From CAWGET01 sp963821715 (lineage in GTDB: Bacteria > Bacteroidota > Ignavibacteria > Ignavibacteriales > Melioribacteraceae): a DNA stretch of 64,000 nt. Shown here piece by piece: positions 56,642 to 64,000 of the stretch. How positions within the stretch are numbered: the stretch's first letter is position 1; each line of letters begins with the position of its first letter. The stretch lies in contig CAWGET010000002.1 in assembly GCA_963821715.1 (NCBI GenBank), positions 62,001 through 126,000 on the forward strand. The letters run 5' to 3'. Made by a program: the position numbers and the translations under genes. A model generated the notes under the pieces. It saw only the letters and a program-made list of their open reading frames with translations. It ran no database searches and was not told where the DNA came from.

Positions 56642-57244
56642 AATTAAAACAATTATCATTCTTCTTACAGCGGCGTTTATATGTTTCCTGCTCGGGGAAA
56701 ACCGGATTCCGAATACGAAAGAAAAATAGTAGAAACAAGAAAAGAGAAAAATGAATATATGAAAAATGATCCGAACTCCCCTTTTAACAAAGATACAAGA
56801 GCGGAGTTTCATCCTTTAAATTATTTTGATCCGGATACTGCGTTCGTTTTTAAAAGCAAACTCACGGAGTTAGAGAAAAAAGATACAATAAAAATTTTCG
56901 GGACTAAGGGCGAAGAGCGCGAAGCGATACATTACGGATTTCTGCTTCTTGAAACTGAGGACAATGTTCATCAATTAAATGTTTACAAAAACAAATCTCA
57001 GAACGGCGCAGAATATTACAGCATCTGGTTTACCGACGAGACGACGAACGAAGAGACCTACGGCGTGGGAAGATATTTAGATTTTGAAAAATCTGAAGAT
57101 ACAAGTCATATATACACAATCGATTTCAATTTAGCGTTTAATCCCTATTGCGCATACAGCGCTGTATTTTCGTGCGCCATTCCATCTAAAGAAGATCATT
57201 TGGACTTTGCTGTTATGGCGGGCGAGAAGAAATTTCATGAATAG
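56634..57244 (+). CDS. DUF1684 lipoprotein, frameshifted in the signal peptide
   Basis: This is a DUF1684-type protein of about 203 residues. Conserved hallmarks are ETYGVGRYLDFE near the middle and AFNPYCAYSAVFSCAIP near the C-terminus. The ATG at 56634 starts MNKIKTIIILLTAAFIC, a lipoprotein signal. The frame then drifts twice within about 20 bases (near 56680-56688 and 56694-56701). The lipobox VSCSGK lies in a second frame and the mature protein (KPDSEYERKIVE) in a third. Removing two bases, one from a GGGG/AAAA run, unites them. Function of the family is unknown to me. It is coupled to mutS. Confidence 0.75.
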
Positions 57245-57286
57245 AGCAAATATAAAATCCCAAACGATATATTTAAAAATATTTTT

Positions 57287-57420
57287 CTAATAAGTCGATT
57301 TTATTGCTCCACCGTCCACTGCGACTGTGGAACCGGTGATGTAGTCAACTTTATTAGAAGTTAGATACAAAAAATTGTATTTACCTATTTCTGTGGTTAA
57401 TGTCTTTGCCGCAGCTTGAT
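57287..57420 (-). pseudogene. remnant of an SDR gene with internal deletion
   Basis: Read on the minus strand, this 134-base piece encodes AAAKTLTTEIGKYN fused directly to FLYLTSNKVDYITGSTVAVD and a stop. Both halves match the intact SDR gene at 58120-58911 (TATAKTLSKDVGKYN and FLASQKAGYITGSTIAVD). About 60 intervening residues are missing. It begins just after the small antitoxin-like gene. It is therefore a truncated paralogue, not a working gene. The origin by duplication or by leftover from insertion of the PIN pair is inference. Confidence 0.75.
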
Positions 57421-57436
57421 CAGCATTATAAATGTC

Positions 57437-57598
57437 TTACAATGTTTTGACTTCCGATTGGATTTTATACTTATTTCTAATTTTTTCCAAATCATCAAAT
57501 TCTTTATCTGGATCTTGGGAATATTTTTTTGAAAGTCTGTCTCTTATTTCTCGCATCATCTTCACAGAATCATATTTCTTTTTTTTCTTATTATTCAT
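57437..57598 (-). CDS. small antitoxin-like partner of the PIN protein
   Basis: This is a 53-residue charged protein starting MNNKKKKKYDSVKMMREIRD. It contains SVKMMREIRDRLSKKYSQDP and ends in a short helix (LEKIRNKYKIQ). I recall this VKMMREIRD pattern as the companion encoded directly after a class of PIN-domain proteins. Its ATG overlaps the end of the PIN gene by 8 bases, so the two are translationally coupled. The order is toxin first, the reverse of most type II systems. No DNA-binding domain is apparent. Confidence 0.75.
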   Translation of the reverse strand: MNNKKKKKYDSVKMMREIRDRLSKKYSQDPDKEFDDLEKIRNKYKIQSEVKTL

Positions 57599-58046
57599 TT
57601 ATTACCTCTCTTGGCGATCTTATCTCAATCATCGAATAACCATATTTCAGATTTATCGAATTATATAACTGTATTCTTCTTAAATTCCCAATATGCTTAA
57701 AATTCCAACTCACTAAAACATCAACTTTATTTATTGTAGCTATTGCAATGTGTTGCGCATCTATTAAATTCCTCGAGCTGACGGCTTTTTCTTTAATGTA
57801 TTTTTCTGCTAATATTTTGGACTCTTCATTTAGGGTTAAGTATTCTTTATGTTTTTCTGGTATTTGCGCTAATATTTCTCTTACCTCCAATGGCGCTTCC
57901 TCCAGTTCGCTCAAAGTTAAATCAGATATATTTAATTTTTTACTTCCACTCTTAAATTCGTAAACAAGCTTAAATGAATATTCGGAAAATTCTTCATCTA
58001 AACATCCGCCAATAACGGAAGTATCTATATATGATTGCAATTTCAT
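57591..58046 (-). CDS. PIN-domain toxin-like protein
   Basis: This is a 151-residue PIN-fold putative ribonuclease. Acidic active-site candidates are visible in SYIDTSVIGG (residue 8), in ISDLTLSELEEAP (near residue 64) and in SRNLIDAQHIAIATI (near residue 118). A further polar site VDVLVSWNFKHIGNL follows. PIN toxins of VapC type cleave specific RNAs. The gene overlaps the small antitoxin-like gene at its 3' end and lies between the intact SDR gene and its decayed copy. No autoregulatory operator was recognised. Confidence 0.85.
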   Translation of the reverse strand: MKLQSYIDTSVIGGCLDEEFSEYSFKLVYEFKSGSKKLNISDLTLSELEEAPLEVREILAQIPEKHKEYLTLNEESKILAEKYIKEKAVSSRNLIDAQHIAIATINKVDVLVSWNFKHIGNLRRIQLYNSINLKYGYSMIEIRSPREVINE

Positions 58047-58119
58047 CTAAAGATTATTTATTGGAATATTTTTATTCTGCTATTTTTCAAAATAATAAAT
58101 TCAATGGATAATAGAGATA

Positions 58120-58911
58120 TCAATAGGTCGCCTGTATCACTCCACCGTCCACTGCAATTGTGGATCCGGTAATGTAACCGGCCTTTTGCGAAGCTAAAAA
58201 CAGAACTGCATCTGCAATTTCTTCTGGATTTGCTACGCGATGCATCGAACTCTTCTTTGCCATTTCAGCCAAAACGTCTTCGTGCGTTGAGTTTTCCTTT
58301 TTTGCTTTTTCCATCGCAAGCTCGTATAAACGGGATGTAAGCGTGTAACCGGGCGCAACATTATTTATGGTAATGTTATATTTACCAACGTCCTTACTTA
58401 GAGTTTTTGCCGTGGCTGTTAATGCGCTTCGGAATGCGTTGGATAGAATTAAATTATCAACCGGCTGTTTTACCGATAGCGATGTAATATTAATTATTCT
58501 GCCCCAATTATTTAATTTCATTCCGGGCAATACTTCCCGCATAAATCTTACAGCGCTCATCAAGACTTGATTGAATCCGTATAACCAATCATCATCGCTC
58601 AAATCTTCAAAAAATCCCGGCTTCGGTCCGCCGCAGTTATTTACTAAAATATCAATATCGCCCAACTCTTTTTTTACTTCGCGAATGGTTTCCTGAATTT
58701 CTTTCGGATCGTTGATGTCGCATACAAGCCAGAGCGGTTCGGCTTTATAATTTTCTTTTATCTCATCAGATGCTTTAATAAGGTTATTTTTATTGCTGGA
58801 GCAGATCGCAACTCTACATTTTTCTTCGGTCAATAGTTCGGCTACGGCTTTACCTATACCTTTGCTTGCGGCGGTTACCAACGCTACTTTATTCTCTAGT
58901 CCTAAATTCAA
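58120..58911 (-). CDS. short-chain dehydrogenase lacking the usual YxxxK pair
   Basis: This is an SDR of 263 residues. The cofactor site is KVALVTAASKGIGKAVAELL, with ILVNNCGGPKPG further on. Where classical members have YxxxK, this one reads DNLILSNAFRSALTATAKTL, so the catalytic tyrosine and lysine are absent. A group of FabG-like SDRs with an SNxxR pattern is known to me. The end GYITGSTIAVDGG is typical. I chose TTG at 58909-58911 because GGAG lies 6 bases before it and the N-terminus then matches the family. The upstream ATG at 59055 would add 48 AT-encoded residues. A decayed partial copy lies downstream. Confidence 0.85.
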   Translation of the reverse strand: MNLGLENKVALVTAASKGIGKAVAELLTEEKCRVAICSSNKNNLIKASDEIKENYKAEPLWLVCDINDPKEIQETIREVKKELGDIDILVNNCGGPKPGFFEDLSDDDWLYGFNQVLMSAVRFMREVLPGMKLNNWGRIINITSLSVKQPVDNLILSNAFRSALTATAKTLSKDVGKYNITINNVAPGYTLTSRLYELAMEKAKKENSTHEDVLAEMAKKSSMHRVANPEEIADAVLFLASQKAGYITGSTIAVDGGVIQATY

Positions 58912-59090
58912 CTTTTGCTCCGTTATTATTTTTAATTTTATAATAATTATTTGCGATGAAAAAATCGAATGAAATGTTAAAAATTTTAAATTAACGGATT
59001 TGAGAATTTCGAATTTGTTGAATTTCAATTTCGTGATGTAGAAAATTTCTTTCAAAAACCATACATTGATTTTTATAATTAGGAGTTGAA

Positions 59091-59289
59091 ATGACTGATA
59101 TAAAAAGACATAGAGTTAAATATTACGGATATAAAGGGTAACAAGACTGAAGTGATATTGAAAATTAAAGATTTTGAAGCTTTACCAGAAGACCTTGAAG
59201 ATTTGGCGATCGTTGCAAAACGTAAAAATGAAAAGATCGTAACTCACGAAAAAGTCCTTGAAGACTTGAAGAAAAGAAATGTCATTTGA
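59091..59289 (+). pseudogene. RelB/Phd-like antitoxin, frameshifted
   Basis: AGGAG lies 5 bases before the ATG at 59091. The starting frame ends at a TAA after 16 codons. Deleting one A from the run at 59102-59106 gives MTDIKDIELNITDIKGNK, continuing into TEVILKIKDFEALPEDLED. That forms a 65-residue antitoxin-like protein ending at TGA 59287-59289. The pattern (ITD.xGNKxxVIL) is typical of antitoxins paired with RelE/ParE toxins. It overlaps the toxin start by 11 bases. The pair may be dead, since the toxin is also disrupted, or the shift may be a sequence error. Confidence 0.65.
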
Positions 59290-59663
59290 TATTCTTTGGA
59301 AAAACTCTGCTGTAAAAGAATTAAATAAATTGGATAGTTATACATCCCTAAAATTGTTGCTGCCGTAAACAATCTTTCAAGTAATTCTTTCCCGAGTGGA
59401 GCGCTCGTCTCAATAGGACTCGACGTTGGGTCAGAAGAAGAAATGGCGGCTCTCGAAACAAAAAATGTTCTGCTTAAGGATATGATAATTTCTTTATTCT
59501 CGAGCAAAACTTTGACGGAATTGTCAAAAAATTATCGGGACAAGATTTTACTTATAGAATAAGAATCGGAGATTATAGATTAATTTATTCTGTGATTCAA
59601 AAAAAATTAATAATAGAAATTATAAGAGTAAAACACAGAAAAGATATTTATCGTAAAAAATAA
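59279..59663 (+). pseudogene. RelE/ParE-type toxin gene, interrupted
   Basis: Three pieces of one RelE-family toxin can be read. The start is MSFDILWKNSAVKELNKLDS. After a TA duplication near 59339-59343 it continues as YIPKIVAAVNNLSSNSFPSG. The last piece, LSGQDFTYRIRIGDYRLIYS and on to VKHRKDIYRKK, resumes near 59526 and stops at 59663. Between the second and third pieces sit about 120 bases of unrelated coding sequence. The joined toxin would be about 85 residues, normal for the family. As given, the gene cannot make a toxin. Confidence 0.7.
59404..59525 (+). other. FliL-like coding fragment inside the toxin gene
   Basis: The plus-strand frame through this segment reads LVSIGLDVGSEEEMAALETK and then LKDMIISLFSSKTLTELS. 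This looks like the middle to C-terminal part of FliL, the flagellar basal-body protein, where a LxxDxIIxxLSSKTxxEL stretch is characteristic. It matches no part of a RelE toxin and sits exactly where the toxin sequence is interrupted. No flagellar gene lies in the window. The assignment is by eye and rests on about 40 residues. Confidence 0.5.
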
Positions 59664-59686
59664 TCTCCGATTTCAGTTAAATTATA

Positions 59687-60919
59687 TCAGTTATTCAAAA
59701 TCCTTTCATCTTCATATTCAACCTGCTCATTTACTATTTCTTCCGTATCGAGTGCTATCACTAATTCTTCGTTGGTCGGAATTCTAAATACTTTCACTTT
59801 GGAATTTTCTTTGGAAATTATACTTTCCCCTTTTGCTGATTCATTTTTATCGGCGTCTAATTCTATTCCGAGGAAATCCATATTTTCGCAAACGTCTCTT
59901 CTAACCAAAGGAGAATTTTCTCCTATTCCTCCTGTGAAAACAAACGCGTCAACTCCGCCCATTGCTGCGGCGTAAGCTCCGAAATATTTTTTTATTCTAT
60001 AGGTAAAAACATCGAACGCGCGTTTGGACCGTTTGTCACCTTCCTGCATAGCTTCTTCAATTTCGCGCATATCGCTGCTGTCGCCGCTCAAACCAATTAA
60101 ACCGCTGTGTTTGTTAAGCAGCGTATTTGCTTCCATCAGCGAAAGGCCTTCTTTTCCCATGATGTATAGAATAACGGAAGGATCGAGATCGCCGCTTCTT
60201 GTTCCCATTAATAAACCTTCTAGCGGAGTAAAACCCATTGTGGTATCAACTGACTGACCGTGATCAATTGCAGCCATACTAGCTCCATTGCCGAGATGCG
60301 CTGTAATTATTTTCAATTCTTCAATCGGTTTTCCAAGCAGTTCAGCCGCTCTTTCAGAAACATATCTGTGCGAAGTTCCGTGGAATCCGTATCTTCTAAT
60401 TTTATATTTTTTGTAGAGTTCGTAAGGAATTCCATATAAGAAAGCTTTTGCAGGCATCTTAACATGAAACGCGGTATCGAACACGCCGCATTGAGGCGTA
60501 TGAGGAAGATGTTTTTTTGCCGCTTCAATTCCTCGTATGTTCGGCGGATTATGAAGAGGTGCGAGTTCTATGTTGTCTTTTAGCGCCTGCATTACTTTAT
60601 CAGTAATTAATACCGAACCGGAGAATGTTTCTCCGCCGTGAACAACTCTGTGCCCGACAGCTTCAATCTCATTTTTATCTTTTATAACTCCGTGGTTCGG
60701 ACTGAGCATAACGGCAATTACATATTCAATCGCTATTGTGTGATCTAAAATTTCACCAACAATTCTTACTTTTTCTTTATCGTGCGGAACGTGCGTCAAT
60801 ACAGCGCTTCCCATCCCTATTCTTTCAACTTGTCCCTTCGCTAAAAGCGTTTTCGATTCTGTATCTAAAAATTGATATTTTATGGAAGAGCTGCCGCAAT
60901 TTAAAACTAATATTTTCAT
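59687..60919 (-). CDS. ackA: acetate kinase
   Basis: This enzyme interconverts acetate plus ATP and acetyl phosphate. The 410 residues start ILVLNCGSSSIKYQFLDT. They include the signature RRYGFHGTSHRYVSERA, the phosphate loop AHLGNGASMAAIDHG, TRSGDLDPSVILY and the late GGIGENSPLVRRDV. All are intact. It lies just downstream of the hydroxyacyl-CoA dehydrogenase. No phosphotransacetylase gene is present in the window, so its partner must be elsewhere. Confidence 0.96.
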   Translation of the reverse strand: MKILVLNCGSSSIKYQFLDTESKTLLAKGQVERIGMGSAVLTHVPHDKEKVRIVGEILDHTIAIEYVIAVMLSPNHGVIKDKNEIEAVGHRVVHGGETFSGSVLITDKVMQALKDNIELAPLHNPPNIRGIEAAKKHLPHTPQCGVFDTAFHVKMPAKAFLYGIPYELYKKYKIRRYGFHGTSHRYVSERAAELLGKPIEELKIITAHLGNGASMAAIDHGQSVDTTMGFTPLEGLLMGTRSGDLDPSVILYIMGKEGLSLMEANTLLNKHSGLIGLSGDSSDMREIEEAMQEGDKRSKRAFDVFTYRIKKYFGAYAAAMGGVDAFVFTGGIGENSPLVRRDVCENMDFLGIELDADKNESAKGESIISKENSKVKVFRIPTNEELVIALDTEEIVNEQVEYEDERILNN

Positions 60920-60941
60920 TTAATCCTCTAAATCAAAAAAA

Positions 60942-61877
60942 TTATTCTATTATTTTTCCTTCGGTATCATATTTAAAAAATCCTTCGCCTGTTTTCTTCC
61001 CGAGTTTTTTATCGCGAACTAATTTACGCAAAATCGGGCAGGGTCTGTATCTCGGTTCTCCGAGCGTTCCCCATAGCTGTTCCATCCACATTAGCACTTC
61101 ATCAAGTCCCATAGAATCAGCCATCTCCAAAGGACCAACGCTGAAACCGTAACCAAGTTTCATTGCGGTATCGATATCTTTTGCAGAAGCCACTCCTTCA
61201 AGTAAAATATACATGGCTTCATTAAGTAGAGGAACAATTGCTCGCGTTGTTACGAATCCGGGATACTCATAAACTTCAACCGGAGTTTTACCAATCTTCG
61301 ATGCAAAGTTTTTTATTATTTCAACTGTTTTATCAGAGGTCATAAGTCCGCGGACCAGTTCAACCAAAGGAACTTTGGGCACTGGATTTAAAAAGTGCAT
61401 TCCTATAATTTTATCTTTGCGCGAAGTAACTTCCGCAATTTTTGTTAAGCTCAAAGTAGATGTGTTGGAAATAAATATAGTTTCCGGTTTTGCAATCTCG
61501 TCCATCTTTTTAAAAAGAGCTTTTTTAGATTCCAGACTTTCATCAATCGCTTCTATTATCAGATCGCATTCTTCAATTTCCTTAATATCGAGTTCCCACT
61601 TGATTCTGCTGAGAATCGATTTTTTTTCGCTCTTCGTCATCGCCCATCTTGCAATTTCTCTCTCCATCGATTCTTCAAGCTGACTTTTTGAGTGAGCCAA
61701 ATGCTGCTCGTCTAATTCGATAATTACAACATCCAATCCCGCAGACGAAATCGTCTGTGCGATTCCCGTTCCCATAACGCCTGCGCCGATTATTGCTACA
61801 TATTCTATCCTGTCTTGTCCGTCATCTTTCTGGACCTCTCCTAACAAATCTTCAAGTTTTAATTTTTCTTCAGCCAT
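60942..61877 (-). CDS. 3-hydroxyacyl-CoA dehydrogenase
   Basis: This is a 311-residue enzyme of the HBD/FadB-like family. The cofactor site is VAIIGAGVMGTGIAQTISSAG, and a 27-residue charged N-terminal extension precedes it. The catalytic region IIGMHFLNPVPKVPLVELVRG and the C-terminal domain (PGFVTTRAIVPLLNEAMYIL) are intact. It ends GKKTGEGFFKYD. It resembles the partial gene at the left edge but is clearly diverged. Its neighbour is ackA, so energy metabolism on acyl-CoA intermediates is a reasonable context. Confidence 0.94.
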   Translation of the reverse strand: MAEEKLKLEDLLGEVQKDDGQDRIEYVAIIGAGVMGTGIAQTISSAGLDVVIIELDEQHLAHSKSQLEESMEREIARWAMTKSEKKSILSRIKWELDIKEIEECDLIIEAIDESLESKKALFKKMDEIAKPETIFISNTSTLSLTKIAEVTSRKDKIIGMHFLNPVPKVPLVELVRGLMTSDKTVEIIKNFASKIGKTPVEVYEYPGFVTTRAIVPLLNEAMYILLEGVASAKDIDTAMKLGYGFSVGPLEMADSMGLDEVLMWMEQLWGTLGEPRYRPCPILRKLVRDKKLGKKTGEGFFKYDTEGKIIE

Positions 61878-61964
61878 TAGCTATCCTAAATTTGATAAAG
61901 TTATTCGAATCATCTGCAAATCGCAAATATTATACCACCGAAAAATAAGGGAAAAAAGGATATT

Positions 61965-62792
61965 TTAGTAGTCTTTTTTACTAAAAGTAATAATACTAAG
62001 CGCCAGCGTGAGAATCATAAATAAGAACGAAATCACGATGGGCTGATAATCACCTACTCCGGAACCGGTTGCCAGACTAAATGTAATTGTGCCCAGCTCG
62101 CTCGTCTGGGGGACAATATAATAAAAGGCATCAAGCATCCATTCAACAACAGAGTTGTCTATCAAGCCTGCAATGCTTCCGCGCGATGCGAGGAGAGGAG
62201 ACAGGATGAAAAAAATAATATAGGAAACCATCATTGCGAAGATTGAACTGCGTGTCAGTATTCCGATTAAAATTATAAGGGAATACAAAACCGCAAACGT
62301 AAAACTTATCGAGAATATTGTTGATAAGATACTCGTATCCCAAGCGCCGAATTTAAAACCTATCAAGAGCCAGATTCCTACAACGAGATATGCAATGTTA
62401 ACAAATACAACCAAAAATCCGCCGATGAATTTTCCCCAAATAATCTGACTGCGCGAAACAGGTTTTGAAAGAAGAAGATCAATATTCCCTTTTTCCAGCA
62501 TATTGGGGATGAAACTCGCCGCCGAAAAAATTGAGAGAAACAAACCCCCGCCGTATAAAGGCGCAATTATAAGCATTTTAAGGGCTTCGGCTATTTGCGC
62601 AATCATACCGGATTGGATAGCTTCTCCGCCTTGATGATTTATAACTCCGCTCATATCAGTAACATCTAAGGATAAAAAAAGCAGAAGAAAAACTAGAAGC
62701 GTAAATGTTGATAGCGCCGCGAATGCTATAAATATTTTTCGTGCAAACGCTTCGCGAATGGTAAATTTAGTTAATAAGATTATATTTTTCAT
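61965..62792 (-). CDS. ABC-2 type transporter permease
   Basis: This is a 275-residue integral membrane protein with about six transmembrane helices. One pair of helices flanks a loop (LEKGNIDLLLSKPVSRSQIIWGKF) that matches the coupling region of ABC-2 permeases. It overlaps the ATP-binding gene by 4 bases, so the two form an exporter. The substrate cannot be inferred. An 87-base gap separates it from the dehydrogenase gene. Confidence 0.88.
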   Translation of the reverse strand: MKNIILLTKFTIREAFARKIFIAFAALSTFTLLVFLLLFLSLDVTDMSGVINHQGGEAIQSGMIAQIAEALKMLIIAPLYGGGLFLSIFSAASFIPNMLEKGNIDLLLSKPVSRSQIIWGKFIGGFLVVFVNIAYLVVGIWLLIGFKFGAWDTSILSTIFSISFTFAVLYSLIILIGILTRSSIFAMMVSYIIFFILSPLLASRGSIAGLIDNSVVEWMLDAFYYIVPQTSELGTITFSLATGSGVGDYQPIVISFLFMILTLALSIITFSKKDY

Positions 62793-63727
62793 TTTTTTGT
62801 TTTGTTTGAATCTTCAATAAGTGAAATAAACATATTTTCCAAAGATGTTTTTACCGGGACGACAGAAATGAAATCCATTTTTTCGCTGCGAAATTTATCG
62901 AGAAATTTATTCAGTTCGTCGGAATCATTTATTTTCAATAATATTTTATTGCCTTCTTTTCTCTCTATTTTATCTGCATCAAACAGAAAAGCTTTTTCTT
63001 GAAGATCCACATTTTCGGCGAAAGTTATTTCATAAGTTTCTTTGTCCGTTGTTAGATCCTGAACGGTTCCCTCTTTTATCAATTCACCATTGTTTAGAAT
63101 TGCAACGCGGTCGGTAATCATTTCAACTTCAGAAAGCAAATGACTGTTTAGGAAAATTGTTTTTCCTTCATTTTTAAGCTGCAGAATTATATCCCGTATT
63201 TCTTTTCGTCCTATCGGATCAACTCCGTCAGTCGGTTCGTCAAGAAATATCAATTCCGGATCGTTGATGAGGCTTTGCGCTAGTCCAAGTCTTTGCATCA
63301 TTCCCTTAGAATATTTTTTAATTTTTGTTTTGCGCCATTTTTCCATTTTAACAACAGCTAAAAGCTCGTTTATTTTAGATGACAAAAATTTGTCGTCTTT
63401 TCCGCTAAGCCTCCCGAAATATTTCAGAACATCTTCCCCTTTAAGATAATTCGGATACTTATGATTTTCGGGCAGATAGCCTATTCTGCTTTTAATTTTA
63501 TAATCGTAAATGGACTGCCCTAAAATTTTTGCTTTGCCCGAAGTAGGGTAAGCGATTCCGAGAAGAATTTTTATTAACGTTGTTTTCCCGGCTCCGTTTG
63601 GTCCAAGCAATCCAAAAACAGAACCTGATTCTATTGAGATGGAAAAATTGTTCAGCGCGCGTATATCATTTTTCTTACGTGCAGATCGATAAATTTTTGT
63701 TAAATCAGAAACTTCAATTGTATTCAT
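62789..63727 (-). CDS. ABC transporter ATP-binding protein
   Basis: This is an ABC ATPase of about 312 residues. The Walker A is LLGPNGAGKTTLIKILLG, the signature KYSKGMMQRLGLAQSL and the Walker B LIFLDEPTDGVDPIGRKE. A C-terminal extension of about 80 residues is typical of export ATPases paired with ABC-2 permeases. I used the ATG at 63725-63727 (MNTIEVSDLTKIY); an upstream TTG at 63766 is less likely. It overlaps the permease gene. Confidence 0.93.
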   Translation of the reverse strand: MNTIEVSDLTKIYRSARKKNDIRALNNFSISIESGSVFGLLGPNGAGKTTLIKILLGIAYPTSGKAKILGQSIYDYKIKSRIGYLPENHKYPNYLKGEDVLKYFGRLSGKDDKFLSSKINELLAVVKMEKWRKTKIKKYSKGMMQRLGLAQSLINDPELIFLDEPTDGVDPIGRKEIRDIILQLKNEGKTIFLNSHLLSEVEMITDRVAILNNGELIKEGTVQDLTTDKETYEITFAENVDLQEKAFLFDADKIERKEGNKILLKINDSDELNKFLDKFRSEKMDFISVVPVKTSLENMFISLIEDSNKTKK

Positions 63728-63777
63728 ATTTTTAAAATTTGTTTTATAATTAATTTTATTAAACAATTCCGGACTCT

Positions 63778-64000
63778 CAAGCCTGAAGGCTTGGTTAATA
63801 GCACCACACGAAAAATTCTATTGCCATTGGCTTCAGCCAACGGGAAAATAAATTTTGAGAATATGGACTTTAGTCCCATTAGTTCTATTTAATGTGGCTA
63901 AAGCCGAATAAAATGCTTTATCTACATCCGTCCGCTGAAGCGGACGGCAATAGACTTTCACAGTCTGCAAATAAAAAATAAGTTGCCGCGAGCTTTAGCT
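63778..64000. repeat. array of short hairpins with TGAA/TTCA/TTTA/TAAA loops
   Basis: No open frame is visible here, but at least seven small palindromes follow each other. They are CAAGCC-TGAA-GGCTTG at 63778-63793, TTGGC-TTCA-GCCAA at 63827-63840, GGAC-TTTA-GTCC at 63865-63876, GGC-TAAA-GCC at 63896-63905, CCGTCCGC-TGAA-GCGGACGG at 63928-63947, AGACT-TTCAC-AGTCT at 63952-63966 and AGC-TTTA-GCT at 63991-64000, the last cut by the window edge. Six of the seven loops are four bases, of only two complementary kinds (TGAA/TTCA and TTTA/TAAA). The stems differ, so this is not a simple tandem repeat. It resembles a REP-type array, often near a RAYT or IS200-like transposase, but none is visible in the window. 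Confidence 0.65.

Noticed and set aside
59244..59507. Minus-strand open frame of 87 codons over the broken toxin gene
   Set aside because: It is antisense to clear toxin and FliL-like coding sequence and has no recognisable protein character.
63778..64000. CRISPR array
   Set aside because: The palindromes differ in sequence and spacing and there is no identical repeat or unique spacer pattern; no cas gene is present.

Overview
The window is a bacterial chromosome segment of low to moderate GC. It most likely comes from the Ignavibacteria / Bacteroidota-Chlorobi branch. The evidence is a type IX secretion pair (PorU-like sortase and PorV), a secreted protein with a T9SS-type C-terminal sorting domain, HPr kinase beside a short hibernation factor, YbbR and DUF2795-type proteins, and several PorV/PorQ-like or Wzi-like outer-membrane barrels. 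Some genes show Shine-Dalgarno sites, including a few TTG starts. This placement is inferred from gene content. Almost every gene is on the minus strand; only mutS with its DUF1684 neighbour and a broken toxin-antitoxin pair are on the plus strand.

Layout: 1-1.9 kb holds a 3-hydroxyacyl-CoA dehydrogenase (cut by the window edge) and a thiolase. 1.9-7.4 kb holds ricT-like, holB, a DUF2795 protein, an M23 peptidase, hprK, hpf and a xer recombinase. 7.7-12.3 kb holds topA, smg, ybeY, an MBL hydrolase and a gamma-carbonic anhydrase. 12.6-20.5 kb holds a Wzi-like barrel, a glycosyltransferase, a DUF2279 protein, lysS, rluB, scpB, scpA and trpS. 20.8-29.4 kb holds outer-membrane proteins, an HNH protein, an orphan HigA-like regulator, mnmA, a TauE-type permease, an S41 protease, tmk and YbbR. 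29.5-30.6 kb is a self-contained pair of bacterial microcompartment shell genes with its own terminator. 30.7-38.6 kb holds ruvX, relA/spoT, a TPR protein, upp, a CoA-disulfide-reductase-like enzyme, der and a DUF5683 protein. 38.6-50 kb is an envelope/T9SS cluster: a metallopeptidase/propeller/barrel fusion, an M6-like protein without its zinc motif, porV and porU. 50-54 kb is a 1,200-residue GH13 enzyme. 54-57.2 kb holds mutS and DUF1684. 57.3-59.7 kb is an accessory patch: a PIN toxin-antitoxin pair, an SDR gene with a decayed partial copy, and a broken RelE-type pair carrying a foreign-looking fragment. 59.7-63.7 kb holds ackA, a second 3-hydroxyacyl-CoA dehydrogenase and an ABC exporter. 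The last 220 bases are an array of short hairpins.

The thiolase, the two hydroxyacyl-CoA dehydrogenases and acetate kinase fit short-chain acyl-CoA and acetate metabolism. PorU and PorV with a sorting-domain protein fit protein display at the outer surface. The microcompartment pair has no cargo enzyme in the window and is the most likely entry point to an undescribed system.

An important caution: at least thirteen small indels break otherwise well-preserved genes (xer, the Wzi-like gene, lysS, trpS, porU, DUF1684 and the relBE-like pair). Most are explained by one extra base. Because lysS and trpS are normally essential, many of these look like sequence errors rather than true pseudogenes. 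I join those fragments into single features.
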